DNA from: Antarcticimicrobium sediminis
Lineage (GTDB): Bacteria > Pseudomonadota > Alphaproteobacteria > Rhodobacterales > Rhodobacteraceae
Direction of reading: 5' to 3'
Assembly: GCF_004348975.1 (NCBI RefSeq)
Contig: NZ_SMFP01000020.1
Span: 1-64,000 of the forward strand
Length of the DNA stretch: 64,000 bases
In this document: in pieces, positions 7,617 to 16,607 of the stretch
Layout of the letters: each line of letters opens with the position of its first letter
Position numbering within the stretch: the stretch's first letter is position 1
The notes under the pieces: model-generated
What the model was told of the DNA's origin: nothing
Database searches by the model: none
The model's input: only the letters and a program-made list of their open reading frames with translations
Made by a program: the position numbers and the translations under genes

Positions 7617-9070
7617 CAGCGCAACTCCGCGCCAAAGTTTTGCGCTGGATCCAGTTCCTTGGCGATGTAGCCGGGCTTGCCGCGCAGGTCGGCGGGCTGG
7701 CGGGCAAAGAAGCGGCCCTGGCCCTCTTTCGCCTTGAGCGCGCCATGCTCGACGACTGTCGCGCCGCGGGTCATCACAACCTCGGGCGTACCGGTCAACT
7801 CCATCCCCTCGTAGGGGGTGTAATCCATGTTGTCATGCTGGTCCGCCGCAGTGACGGTGATGCGCGCCTCGGGATTCCAGATCGCGATGTCGGCATCCAT
7901 ACCCGGCGCGATCCGGCCCTTGTTTGCGCAGCCGAAGACCTTGGCGGCGTTGGTCGATGACAGCGCTACGAACTGCTCGAGCGTGATGCGTCCCGTCACC
8001 ACCCCTTCCGAAAAGAGATAGGGCAGGCGGGTGGCGATTCCGGGCATGCCGTTGGCAATTTTGGGATAAGGGACATTCTCGCCGTTCAGGAACTTTCCGG
8101 TCGCATCGTATCGGTAGGGGGCATGGTCCGAGCTGACGCTCTCGAAGGTGCCCTGCGCCACGTGGTGCCATAGCGCGTTTTGCGTGGCGCCATCGCGCAG
8201 CGGCGGAGAGCAGATGTATTTGGCCCCCTCCATGCCCGGCCGGTCGAGATCGGCGCGGGTCAGCGCAAGGTATTGCGGGCAGGTTTCGGCATAGAGTTTG
8301 GCGCCGTTGAATTTCTCGCGCCGCACGATTTCGGCACCGCCTTCGGTCGAGACATGCACGATGAAGAGCGGGGCATCGACCAGCTTGGCAAGCTGGATCG
8401 CGCGGTTGATCGCCTCTTGCTCGGCCAGCTCAGGGCGCGAGATCGCGTGGTATTTTGGTGCGGTCAGGCCTTTGTCGGCCAACCGTTTGTTCATCCATTT
8501 GACCATGTCGTTGTTCTCGGCATGGACCATGGTGATCGCGCCGTGCTGTCGCGCCACGGTGAGGATGTCGAGCATGCCACCGTCGCCGAGGTTCATCAGG
8601 TCGTAGGTCATGAAGACCTTGAACGAGGTGATGCCGCGGGCAAAGGCGCGGGGAAGCTGGTCTTCAAGCACCTCTTGGGTCGGGTCGGATATGATCAGGT
8701 GATAGGAATAGTCGATGACTGACCGCGCGCCGCGCGCGTCATAGGTGGCGATCACTTCGTCAACCGATTGGCCGCGGTGCTGCGCCGCGAAGGGGATGAA
8801 CGAGGAGTTGCCGCCATAGGCTGCCGAGATCGAGCCCGAGAGGTAGTCATCGGCGGACATCACCCCCGATGAGCTTTCCTGTGCGATATGGGCATGGGCC
8901 TCGATGCCACCGGGGATGACGATGCGCCCGCCCGCGTCGATGCGTCGATCGCCGCCTGACAGGTGCTCGGCCACAGCCGCGATGCGGCCGTCCTTGATGC
9001 CGATATCGCCCTTCCAGGTCTCCGAGGCCGTGGCGACCAGCCCGTCATGGATCACCGTATCGAAGTGCAT
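7616..9070 (-). CDS. hydA: Dihydropyrimidinase/D-hydantoinase
   Basis: A 484-residue amidohydrolase-fold cyclic amidase that opens hydantoins or dihydropyrimidines to N-carbamoyl amino acids. All binuclear metal-site positions are visible: H59 and H61 (EAHAHI), the carbamylated lysine K151 (SFKVFMTY), H183 (VHAEN), H239 (VHVST) and D315 (SSDHAPY). The strong Shine-Dalgarno AAGGAGA precedes ATG 9070. With the neighbouring D-carbamoylase and racemase it completes a hydantoin-to-D-amino-acid route. A role in pyrimidine breakdown would be the alternative, but no dihydropyrimidine dehydrogenase or beta-ureidopropionase is nearby. Confidence 0.93.
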   Translation of the reverse strand: MHFDTVIHDGLVATASETWKGDIGIKDGRIAAVAEHLSGGDRRIDAGGRIVIPGGIEAHAHIAQESSSGVMSADDYLSGSISAAYGGNSSFIPFAAQHRGQSVDEVIATYDARGARSVIDYSYHLIISDPTQEVLEDQLPRAFARGITSFKVFMTYDLMNLGDGGMLDILTVARQHGAITMVHAENNDMVKWMNKRLADKGLTAPKYHAISRPELAEQEAINRAIQLAKLVDAPLFIVHVSTEGGAEIVRREKFNGAKLYAETCPQYLALTRADLDRPGMEGAKYICSPPLRDGATQNALWHHVAQGTFESVSSDHAPYRYDATGKFLNGENVPYPKIANGMPGIATRLPYLFSEGVVTGRITLEQFVALSSTNAAKVFGCANKGRIAPGMDADIAIWNPEARITVTAADQHDNMDYTPYEGMELTGTPEVVMTRGATVVEHGALKAKEGQGRFFARQPADLRGKPGYIAKELDPAQNFGAELR

Positions 9071-9140
9071 CTGCTTTCTCCTTGTCTGTCGTCAGTTCGC
9101 CCGCTTGGGAGGGGCGCAGTTGGTGCCTGTTCTGTTCCGC

Positions 9141-10067
9141 TCAATCGGGGATGACGACCCCGGTCTGTTCGGCGATCAGGCCGTAATGCTCGATCCGGCG
9201 GTGGGCGGCGAAGTTGAACACGGTCGACTTACCAAAATCGCATTTGGCGAAATCTGCGTCATGCGTGATCAACTCGTCGCCTTCCCCCTCGGCCCTTGCG
9301 ACGACAAATCCGTCGGGATCGACGATGATCGACCCCGCGAACATGTGGTTGCCGTCTTCCATACCACATTTGGCGACGGCCACCGCGTAGGTCGAGTTCT
9401 GGTAGGCACCGGCGCAGACCGACAGCTCGTGATGGTATATGCGGCGCTCGATGCCCTCTTCGGCGGAAAGGTTGTTCTGCGACGGGGTATTATAGCCGAT
9501 GGTGACCAGTTGTACGCCCCGCAGGCCCAGCATGCGCCAAGCTTCCGGCCAACGGCGGTCGTTGCAGATCGCCATGCCCATGATCACGTCTTGGTTCCTG
9601 ACCACGCCAAAGCCGGTGTTGCCGGGCAGGAAGTAACGCTTTTCAAGGTGCTGGTGCGTGCGCTCTGGCTCAAACTCGGCGTGGCCCGGGAGGTGGGTCT
9701 TGCGGTATTTCAAGACGACCTCGCCCTCTGGCGAGACGATGATCGAGGTGTTGAAATGTTCGCCTTCCGGGGTCAGCTCACAATAGCCGAACGTGAAGCC
9801 CATGCCAAACGCGCGTGCCTTGTCAAAAAGCGGCTGGACGGCGGGATTCGGCATGGCGGTTTCGAACCAATGGTCGAATTCGGCGCGGTCCTCGACATAG
9901 AAGCGCGGAAAAAACGTGGTCAACGTCATCTCGGGATACACGAGGAAGTTGACGCCTTTTGCATGCGCTTGTTCCATCAGGGCGATCATCCGGGAGACCA
10001 CGCTTTCTCGGGTCTCGTTCTTTTGGATGCCGCCGATCTGGGCGCCGCCGATGATAAGTTTCGTCAT
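9141..10067 (-). CDS. N-carbamoyl-D-amino acid hydrolase
   Basis: A 308-residue nitrilase-superfamily amidase closely resembling the D-carbamoylase of Agrobacterium. Shared landmarks are LTTFFPR, the lysine loop KYRKTHLPGH, HLEKRYF, ICNDRRWPE and the C-terminal HYGLIAE. The catalytic triad is E46, K123 and C168. It hydrolyses N-carbamoyl-D-amino acids to D-amino acids, CO2 and ammonia, the step after the hydantoinase encoded just downstream. AAAGGAAA precedes the ATG. It lies between the permease genes and the hydantoinase in one co-directional unit. Confidence 0.93.
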   Translation of the reverse strand: MTKLIIGGAQIGGIQKNETRESVVSRMIALMEQAHAKGVNFLVYPEMTLTTFFPRFYVEDRAEFDHWFETAMPNPAVQPLFDKARAFGMGFTFGYCELTPEGEHFNTSIIVSPEGEVVLKYRKTHLPGHAEFEPERTHQHLEKRYFLPGNTGFGVVRNQDVIMGMAICNDRRWPEAWRMLGLRGVQLVTIGYNTPSQNNLSAEEGIERRIYHHELSVCAGAYQNSTYAVAVAKCGMEDGNHMFAGSIIVDPDGFVVARAEGEGDELITHDADFAKCDFGKSTVFNFAAHRRIEHYGLIAEQTGVVIPD

Positions 10068-10092
10068 GGGGTTTCCTTTCGGGATCGTAAGT

Positions 10093-10761
10093 TCAGTGCT
10101 CCGCGAGGCCGCGCTGGTAGCGCGATATCAGTCGGACCAATGGCCAGAGGATCGCGAGGTAGATGAGTGCGGCGAGGACAAGCGGTGAGGAGTTGTAGGT
10201 GATCGAGCGGGCCATGTTGGCCGAGTAGAGCAGCTCGGAGAGAGAGACGACAGAGGCGAGGGAGGTGAGCTTGACGACCTCGACGGTGTTAGACAGCAGG
10301 TCGGGCAGTACGTTGCGAATGGCCTGCGGCAGGATCACGTGAACGAGGCTCTGCACTTGGCTGAGCCCGGTGGCCTGAGCCGCCTCGGGCTGGCCCTTGG
10401 GGACCGACTGGATGCCAGCGCGGAACACTTCGGCGAAGTAGGCCGAGTTGTTGAGGAAGAAGGCGAGCACCACAGCCATGAAGGGGGTCAGTTCCAGCCC
10501 CGCGAAGGGCAGGCCCGAGTAGACGAAGATCAGCACTACGAGTGGCGGCAGGGCGCGAAAGAGGTCGATAAAGCCGATCGTCGGCCATTTCAGCCATTTG
10601 CGCGGCGACAGCGCGCCGAGCGCCAGCAGCAGCCCTCCGGCGAGGCCCAGCAAGATGACCACCGCGCAGAGCTTCAGCGTGATGATGAGCCCCTTGAGCA
10701 GCAGCGGCCAAGCCTGTGCCATGATGTCGAGGTTGAAGAACAGATCGATGAAGTTGCTCAT
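10093..10761 (-). CDS. Polar amino acid-type ABC transporter permease
   Basis: A 222-residue inner-membrane permease of the HisM/ArtQ type with about five hydrophobic segments. The cytoplasmic EAA-like loop is visible (EAAQATGLSQVQSLVHVILPQAIR). It pairs with the permease encoded immediately upstream. I start at the Met beginning MSNFIDLF (10761), leaving a 10-bp gap; a Met at 10791 would overlap the upstream gene by 20 bp. Linked to D-carbamoylase and hydantoinase genes, so it probably imports a hydantoin, carbamoyl amino acid or amino acid. Confidence 0.9.
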   Translation of the reverse strand: MSNFIDLFFNLDIMAQAWPLLLKGLIITLKLCAVVILLGLAGGLLLALGALSPRKWLKWPTIGFIDLFRALPPLVVLIFVYSGLPFAGLELTPFMAVVLAFFLNNSAYFAEVFRAGIQSVPKGQPEAAQATGLSQVQSLVHVILPQAIRNVLPDLLSNTVEVVKLTSLASVVSLSELLYSANMARSITYNSSPLVLAALIYLAILWPLVRLISRYQRGLAEH

Positions 10762-10771
10762 GTCGCACCGC

Positions 10772-11431
10772 TCATGTGTAGCGCTTCTCAAGGAGGCGCG
10801 CGAAGATGACGACCGGCAGGAAGATCGCGAGATAGGCGAGCGCGGCCATGGTGAGTGGCGTCGCCGAGCCTGAGAAGCTCTGCGCCGAGGACGAGACGGA
10901 AAGGATTTCCTTTACACCGATCACCGACCCCAGCGCGGTCATCTTGGTGATCGCCAGCGCACGGTTGACCAGAGACGGGATGCCCAGCCGGATTGCCTGC
11001 GGCAGGGCAATGTCGAACAGGGTCTGCATGAAACTGAGGCCGGTGGCGCGGCCGGCTTCCCACTGTCCCTTCGGAACCGAGGTGAGGCCCGCCCAGAAGA
11101 TCTCTTCGGCGAAGGCTGCCAGAACGCCGCCCAGTACGATGAACAGCACCATTGGGCCCGACAGGCGAATGCCGAGGCCGGGGAGGCCAAAATAAAACAC
11201 CAGAATCACCACCAGTGGCGGTAGGGCGCGGCTAATATCGGCGAAGGCGACGATGGGCAGCGTGAGATACCAGCGGCCAAGTGTGCGCAGGCAAGCGAGA
11301 ACCAACCCCAGCGCCAGCCCAGCGATCACGATCGCGGCGCTGAGCCAGAGCGTGGTGACGAGCGCCGCGAGCAGGTCCGGCAGGTATTTCGCCATCACCG
11401 CACCGTCAAAGAACGTGTCGAGGAAGCTCAT
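10772..11431 (-). CDS. Polar amino acid-type ABC transporter permease
   Basis: A 219-residue permease, the second membrane subunit of the transporter, with the EAA-like loop [24 protein letters not shown]. It overlaps the ATPase gene by 4 bp, so the two are translationally coupled. The two permeases are clearly paralogous (both start with an F-D/N-x-F segment and share the PKGQ-EA loop) and should form a heterodimer. Confidence 0.9.
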   Translation of the reverse strand: MSFLDTFFDGAVMAKYLPDLLAALVTTLWLSAAIVIAGLALGLVLACLRTLGRWYLTLPIVAFADISRALPPLVVILVFYFGLPGLGIRLSGPMVLFIVLGGVLAAFAEEIFWAGLTSVPKGQWEAGRATGLSFMQTLFDIALPQAIRLGIPSLVNRALAITKMTALGSVIGVKEILSVSSSAQSFSGSATPLTMAALAYLAIFLPVVIFARLLEKRYT

Positions 11432-12228
11432 GCGGCGGTCGTCGGCTGCAGGCGGGAGAGGAAGGCGCGCAGGCGTTCCGACTTAGGATTGCCGAAGATG
11501 TCTTCGGGCGGGCCGGCTTCGACCACCACGCCGCCATCCATGAACACCACGCGATCAGCGGCCTCGCGGGCGAACTCCATCTCGTGGCTGACCACCAGCA
11601 TGGTCATGCCTTCCTGGCGCAACTGTTTCATCACCTTCAGAACGGAGCCGACCAATTCCGGGTCGAGCGCCGACGTGGGTTCGTCGAACAGCATGACCTT
11701 GGGGTCAAGTGCCAGCGCACGGGCAATGGCCACGCGCTGCTGTTGTCCGCCAGATAGCTCGCTCGGCATGGCGTCGGCCTTGTGTGCCAGCCCCACATGT
11801 TCAAGCATTTCCATGGCGCGGGCTTTCGCCTCGGGCTTGGATCGTTTCAGCGCCTTGACCTGCGCCAGCATCACGTTCGCCAGCACCGATTTGTGGGGGT
11901 AGAGGTGGAAACCTTGGAACACCATGCCGATTTTTAGCCGCATCTTGTCGAGCGCGCGGCCGTGGCATTCAGTGACATGTTCGCTGTCGAGCAGAATGCT
12001 GCCTGAGGTCGGCTCTTCGAGCCGGTTGCAGCAGCGCAGCATGGTGGACTTCCCCGAACCCGAGGGGCCGATGACAAAGACGAGCTCGCCGGGTTTTACG
12101 CTCAGGTCGATCGACTTCAGCACCTGCGTGGTGCCGAAACATTTCTCGAGCTGGTTGATTTCAAGCATCGGTCTGTGGTGGACCTTGGCGGCGGAGGACG
12201 CCGGGGCGATGGGAGAAGTTCCGGGCAT
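11428..12228 (-). CDS. Polar amino acid-type ABC transporter ATPase
   Basis: A 266-residue ABC ATPase of the GlnQ/HisP type. Walker A is GPSGSGKST (54-62), the signature LSGGQQQR, Walker B VMLFDEP and the switch histidine is in VVSHEM. A second in-frame Met at 12168 (MLEINQL) would give the more usual ~246 residues and may be the true start; neither candidate has a strong ribosome site. It powers uptake by the two permeases encoded downstream and lies after the binding-protein gene, completing the transporter. Confidence 0.92.
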   Translation of the reverse strand: MPGTSPIAPASSAAKVHHRPMLEINQLEKCFGTTQVLKSIDLSVKPGELVFVIGPSGSGKSTMLRCCNRLEEPTSGSILLDSEHVTECHGRALDKMRLKIGMVFQGFHLYPHKSVLANVMLAQVKALKRSKPEAKARAMEMLEHVGLAHKADAMPSELSGGQQQRVAIARALALDPKVMLFDEPTSALDPELVGSVLKVMKQLRQEGMTMLVVSHEMEFAREAADRVVFMDGGVVVEAGPPEDIFGNPKSERLRAFLSRLQPTTAA

Positions 12229-12285
12229 GCGTTTACTTTCGATGGTCGGCGGGACGACGGGCGCCCCGCCTGGCAGGTCTTGAGA

Positions 12286-13119
12286 TCAGAAGTCGCAGGA
12301 GACCTCATGCGGGGTTTCGTCGTAGCCGTCGAAACCGGGGGTGCCGTAGCCGGGGGTCGGGGTGACGATGGTGGCCCCTTGGACCGGGATCACGCCGAAC
12401 CATTTCTCGGACAGCGCGGCCATGGTGCCGTCGGTCTTCAGGCATTCCAGAACGGCGTCAATCTTGTCGCGGGTTTCGGTGTCGTCCTTGCGGAACGGGA
12501 AAGCCCAGACGAGGCCGGTGGAGTATTCGTAGCTGAGATCAATGCGCGGGTTCTGTTTGGCAGCCCATGCCGAGACGGTTGCTCCGGCGAGGTTGGCATC
12601 AGCGCGCCCGGTTGCGACGGCCTCGACAGCGTCGGTGTTGGTGCCATAGGCGACAACTTCCCAGCCGTAGTCCTCGGCTTTGTCATTCAGGAACGATTCA
12701 TAAGCAGACCCCTTGTTGACGGAAATGGTCTTGCCCTTGAACGCCTCGAGCCCTTCCATCGGCTCGGTCCCGGCGGGGACGACGAAGGAAAAGTTGGTGT
12801 CCATGAAGCCTTCCGAGAAGAGCAGGTTGGTGGCGCGTTCCTCGGTGACGGTGGTGGGCGCGACGAGGAAGTCGTAGGTGCCTGCTTGCAGCGCCGGGAT
12901 CAGCCCCGAGAACTGAGCCGCGATCACTTCGACGTCGGTGCCGAGCTTTTCGCCGATCGCGGCGGCCAGATCGACGTTGAACCCTTCGACACCGCCCGAG
13001 AGGCTGGGCATGGCGTGGGGCGCGAACGTTCCGTCGAGCGCAACCTTGTAGCCCTCGGCGTGGGCTGGGATTGCCAGCGCGGCAAAGGCGGCGGACAGAA
13101 GAAAACCAGTACGTTTCAT
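12286..13119 (-). CDS. Periplasmic amino acid-type binding protein
   Basis: A 277-residue extracellular solute-binding protein of family 3. A Sec signal peptide (MKRTGFLLSAAFAALA, cleavage after AHA) is followed by the typical GTFAPHA...GFNVDLAAAIG opening and the ADANLAG hinge region. I start at 13119 because the signal peptide begins there and GGAG lies just upstream; the open frame continues back to 13275 through AT-rich sequence that is more likely promoter. As first gene of the hydantoin operon it defines transporter specificity, by context for hydantoins, N-carbamoyl or free amino acids. Confidence 0.91.
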   Translation of the reverse strand: MKRTGFLLSAAFAALAIPAHAEGYKVALDGTFAPHAMPSLSGGVEGFNVDLAAAIGEKLGTDVEVIAAQFSGLIPALQAGTYDFLVAPTTVTEERATNLLFSEGFMDTNFSFVVPAGTEPMEGLEAFKGKTISVNKGSAYESFLNDKAEDYGWEVVAYGTNTDAVEAVATGRADANLAGATVSAWAAKQNPRIDLSYEYSTGLVWAFPFRKDDTETRDKIDAVLECLKTDGTMAALSEKWFGVIPVQGATIVTPTPGYGTPGFDGYDETPHEVSCDF

Positions 13120-13800
13120 GGGGGGCTCCGTGTTGGTGAGACGTATTATTGGTGGCACTTGGGGGTGCATCGAATGCCTCTCAAAAAGACGGCGGGTCAG
13201 GCCGGGGGCAACTGAAATATACGATTTTCTGATAATATAAGTATAAGTCAGGCTTCTATATTGCCCGCCTCGCAATGGGCGAATTCAGGTCCAGGTTTGG
13301 CGCTGCAACTGTGGTTAACAAGTTGAAAAAATTGTAATTTCATGGATGCTCGGGCTTGGTGCTCCTCCACATTTTGGGAGCCGCAAAGACGGGTTCGCGG
13401 CGGTCGTATCCCTCAAACGCGCCTCTTTGCGATGCCTATTGAATGGGCACCCAGTGGCGTGAGATGTGGACCGCCCCGGGTTTGCCGGGGGCGAAAAGCC
13501 CAAAGTGGGATGAAACCACATGGGGCGGCAGTACGATTCCGTCCCATGGCCTGTGCGCAATTCGACACCTGGAAGGCCGACTCGCAACGGGATGGTCTCG
13601 ATCAGGCCGCTTTGCACCTCAAAACAAGACTGCGGAAAGCCCTTGGCTACGGAACCTCAACTGATACTTTCGGGGGAGCCGTTGCGCGAACCGGTTGACC
13701 CCACCAGCCCCTTTTGGGGCGCGGGTCTGCTTGGAGCCGGGCGAGAAGGCGGGCATCCGAGGCTTGAGAGCTTCACAAAGATCTAGGCGGAGCATGGGCT
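13120..13800. other. Gene-poor divergent spacer with AT-rich promoter region
   Basis: The 680 bp between the hydantoin operon (minus) and the amidase gene (plus) hold no convincing gene. An AT-rich block (about 13216-13260) is the probable promoter zone of the hydantoin operon. Between about 13340 and 13690 the composition is GC-rich with several weak open frames on both strands, none with a ribosome site or recognisable product. A short hairpin GCCCC-TTTT-GGGGC lies at 13707-13720. The block may be the remains of an inserted or decayed gene. Confidence 0.5.
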
Positions 13801-14601
13801 ATGAGCGAGACGGGGAGTGAGACGGACACGGGATTGACCTTGGCGCTGTGGCAAGCGCCATCGGTCGCGGGAAACAGCGAACTGGCGTTTGACGAGATCG
13901 GCAAGGCCACTGCGGCGGCGGGACGTGCGGGAGCGGATATTGTGGTTTTTCCCGAGCTTTTCGTCACCGGTTATGAACGCGACGACTTTACCGAACTGGC
14001 GCTGAGCCAAGAGGCTCTTTGTGCCCGTCTTGCACCCATCGCCCGTGCGGCGGGATGTGCGATCTGTGTTGGCTACCCGGAGCGGGTTGGAGAGCAGATT
14101 GCCAATGCGGCGCTTTATGTGTCCGCTGGGGGTAAGATCCTTGGTAATCACCACAAAATCCAGCTTTTTGGCGAGGTCGAGGCGCAACGGTTCATTGCCG
14201 GTGATCGCTACACGGTGTTTGAGTTCGCGGGCCGTAAGCTGGCCATTCTCATCTGCTATGATGTGGAATTCGCCCCCCATATCGCGGCGCTGAAACAACA
14301 GGGGGTCGATCTTGTTTTGGTCCCCACGGCGGCGATGGATCCCTTTGGCCATGTCGGGGCGCATGTTGTGCCCGCGATGGCGGCCAACCATGGGCTTACG
14401 ATCCTCTATGCCAACCTTTGCGGCCAAGAGGCGCATCTGACCTATTTCGGCGGCTCGGTGATCGCCGGGGCGGATGGCCAGATTCTGGCCCAGGCGGGCA
14501 GGGGGCCTTGCCTGCTTCTTAGCCAGCTTCCGCTGGAGTATGATCACGCGGTTCTGTCGACACAGGACCGGGATTTCCGGCCAATCAGCGACGGGATGTG
14601 A
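13801..14601 (+). CDS. Nitrilase-superfamily amidase
   Basis: A 266-residue carbon-nitrogen hydrolase with the catalytic triad E52 (FPELFVTGY), K119 (HHKIQLFGEVE) and C152 (ILICYDVEF). It resembles R-stereoselective amidases and omega-amidase-like hydrolases rather than true nitrilases. The nearby ureohydrolase is of guanidino-acid type, so a natural role would be hydrolysis of a guanidinoalkyl amide such as 4-guanidinobutyramide; N-carbamoylputrescine amidase is an alternative. Substrate is inferred from context only. It is followed by a LysR gene whose start overlaps its stop. Confidence 0.88.
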   Translation: MSETGSETDTGLTLALWQAPSVAGNSELAFDEIGKATAAAGRAGADIVVFPELFVTGYERDDFTELALSQEALCARLAPIARAAGCAICVGYPERVGEQIANAALYVSAGGKILGNHHKIQLFGEVEAQRFIAGDRYTVFEFAGRKLAILICYDVEFAPHIAALKQQGVDLVLVPTAAMDPFGHVGAHVVPAMAANHGLTILYANLCGQEAHLTYFGGSVIAGADGQILAQAGRGPCLLLSQLPLEYDHAVLSTQDRDFRPISDGM

Positions 14602-15503
14602 TGCAGCTTTCAGGAGCAGACATTCGGCTATTGCGGGTGTTCGACGCGGTGGTGCGCCATCATGGTTTTGCTGCGGCGCAGGCCGAGTTGAACGTCAGCC
14701 AATCGACCATTTCGACCCAGATCTCGGCCCTTGAAGACCGGTTGAGCATGACTTTGTGTCGGCGCGGGCGGGCTGGTTTTCAACTGACTCAGAAGGGCGA
14801 GGCGGTCCATGCCGCCGTGGTGCGGTTTCTGGCCGCGTCCAACACCTTCGTTTCGGAGACGGAGGTGCTGCGCGGGACCTTGTCGGGCACATTGCGCATC
14901 GGGGTTGTCGATCACGTGGTCACCGATCCCAATTTTCGGCTTTCCGAGGCGATCAGCGCGCTGGAAAAGCGCGCCACGGCGGTGCGTTTCGAATTGGTGC
15001 AAAACGACCCGCAGGAACTTCAGGAGCGTGTGCGCGATGGGTCTTTGCAACTGGGTATCGGGTCATTTTCGCGCAAGCTGAAAGGGCTGGCGTCGCAGCC
15101 GCTTTATCGCGAGACCAACTATCTTTACTGCGCGTCGAACCATCTGCTTTGGAGCGTGCGCGACGAGGAGCTGACGCCGGAATTTGTCACGTCGATGCGG
15201 ACCGTGGGGCGCAGCTATTGGCGTGACGATCACTGGAACAATCGCGATTTTCCGAACTCTCCGGCGATGGCGCAGGGGATGGAACAACAGCTGATCATGA
15301 TCCTGTCCGGGGCCTTTATCGGGTATCTGCCCGATCATTCGGTTCGCTCGTGGGTCCAAAGCGGGCGTCTGAAACCGCTTTTGCCGACCCGCTTTATCTA
15401 TCAGTGCGACTTTGAGGCGATCACCCGGCCGGATGTCGAAGCCTCGCCGCTCGCGCAGGCCATGCTCAAGGAATTGCTGGCTGTCTACGCAAGCCCTGCT
15501 TAA
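14598..15503 (+). CDS. LysR-family regulator (amidase/ureohydrolase module)
   Basis: A 301-residue LysR-type regulator with an N-terminal winged helix (QAELNVSQSTISTQISALEDRL) and an effector-binding domain from about residue 95. The start is GTG 14598 or ATG 14601; both overlap the amidase stop. It sits between the amidase and ureohydrolase genes on the same strand. A GAAATT-N10-AATTTC palindrome just downstream, before the ureohydrolase gene, is its most likely binding site. Confidence 0.92.
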   Translation: MMQLSGADIRLLRVFDAVVRHHGFAAAQAELNVSQSTISTQISALEDRLSMTLCRRGRAGFQLTQKGEAVHAAVVRFLAASNTFVSETEVLRGTLSGTLRIGVVDHVVTDPNFRLSEAISALEKRATAVRFELVQNDPQELQERVRDGSLQLGIGSFSRKLKGLASQPLYRETNYLYCASNHLLWSVRDEELTPEFVTSMRTVGRSYWRDDHWNNRDFPNSPAMAQGMEQQLIMILSGAFIGYLPDHSVRSWVQSGRLKPLLPTRFIYQCDFEAITRPDVEASPLAQAMLKELLAVYASPA

Positions 15504-15530
15504 AAAACGGGCGGCAGCAAGCGTTGGTTT

Positions 15531-15552
15531 GAAATTTACCCAAGTGAATTTC
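15531..15552. promoter_or_regulatory. Inverted repeat upstream of the ureohydrolase gene
   Basis: Perfect palindrome GAAATT-N10-AATTTC centred ~80 bp before the ureohydrolase start. The T-N10-A spacing and position directly downstream of a LysR gene fit a LysR-type operator. An AT-rich stretch (15551-15572) that could hold the promoter follows. Confidence 0.5.
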
Positions 15553-15620
15553 TTAATCGCGATATTTATCGGACGAACGTTCTGCCCCATAATCCCTGTT
15601 GAAACACAGGAGAGTTCCCG

Positions 15621-16577
15621 ATGAGCCAGTCAGAATTCAATCAACCCCTTAGTGGCAATGCGATGCCGCGCTCGGGGGGTATTGCCTCCATGATGCGGCT
15701 GCCGATCGCAGAGACGGCCAAGGGGTTGGATGCGTGTTTTCTGGGGATTCCGATGGATATTGGCACCTCGAACCGCCCCGGCACTCGGTTTGGCCCGCGC
15801 CAGATTCGCGACGAAAGCCGGATGATCCGCCCCTATAACATGGCGACGGGGGCTGCGCCTTTTGATCATTTGCAAGTGGCGGATATCGGTGACGTGCCGA
15901 TCAACCTTTATGATCTCAAGAAATCCGTGGGGATCATCGCCGCGCATTACCGCGAGGTGTTGAGCCACGGGGTTGTCCCGCTCACGCTGGGCGGTGATCA
16001 CACGCTAACGTGGCCGATCCTGCGCGCCGTGGCGGAAAAGCACGGGCCTGTCGCGCTGATCCACGTGGATGCGCATTCCGACACCAACGAAGAGATGTTC
16101 GGCGAAAGCGAGGCGCATGGCTGCCCGTTCCGCCGCGCTTGGGAAGAGGGCTGTCTGCAAAACGACAAGGTGTTTCAAATCGGTCTGCGGGGCACCGGCT
16201 ATAGCAAGGCGGATTTTGAATGGGGCCGCGACCAAGGGTGGACCTGTATTCAGGCCGAAGAATGTTGGCATAAATCGCTGACGCCGCTGATGGCGGAAAT
16301 CCGTGAAAAGATCGGCGATGCACCCGTGTACCTGTCCTATGACATCGACAGCCTCGATCCTGCCTTCGCGCCGGGCACGGGCACCGTCGAAGTGGGCGGT
16401 CTGACCACGATGCAAGGGCTTGAAATCATCCGTGGCACGGCGGGGCTTAACCTTGTGGGCTGCGATCTGGTCGAGGTCTCTCCGCCCTATGATCCGGCTG
16501 GCAACACCGCCGTCATCGCCGCCAATTTCCTTTTCGAAATGCTCTGCGCGCTGCCCGGCGTGCCGCAGGGTCGCTAA
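15621..16577 (+). CDS. Ureohydrolase, guanidinobutyrase/guanidinopropionase type
   Basis: A 318-residue arginase/agmatinase-family enzyme. The binuclear manganese ligands are visible: H127 (GGDHT), D150/H152/D154 (DAHSDT) and D241/D243 (SYDIDS). The substrate loop reads AHGCPFRRAWEEG, close to the HGTPFRRA loop of Pseudomonas GbuA/GpuA and unlike the HGTMFYHA of agmatinase, so a guanidino acid (4-guanidinobutyrate or 3-guanidinopropionate) is a better guess than agmatine. It releases urea and an omega-amino acid. CAGGAGAG precedes the ATG. The polyamine-type ABC transporter genes follow at once. Confidence 0.9.
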   Translation: MSQSEFNQPLSGNAMPRSGGIASMMRLPIAETAKGLDACFLGIPMDIGTSNRPGTRFGPRQIRDESRMIRPYNMATGAAPFDHLQVADIGDVPINLYDLKKSVGIIAAHYREVLSHGVVPLTLGGDHTLTWPILRAVAEKHGPVALIHVDAHSDTNEEMFGESEAHGCPFRRAWEEGCLQNDKVFQIGLRGTGYSKADFEWGRDQGWTCIQAEECWHKSLTPLMAEIREKIGDAPVYLSYDIDSLDPAFAPGTGTVEVGGLTTMQGLEIIRGTAGLNLVGCDLVEVSPPYDPAGNTAVIAANFLFEMLCALPGVPQGR

Positions 16578-16607
16578 TCACTGCCGGAACTCAGGGAGTT
16601 ATCCACC

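Noticed and set aside
6379-7737. A 452-codon plus-strand open frame opposite the LysR and racemase genes
   Set aside because: It is an antisense shadow of two well-supported genes in GC-rich DNA, with no family resemblance.
15621-16577. Calling this gene speB (agmatinase)
   Set aside because: The substrate loop resembles guanidinobutyrase/guanidinopropionase and no other putrescine pathway gene is present.
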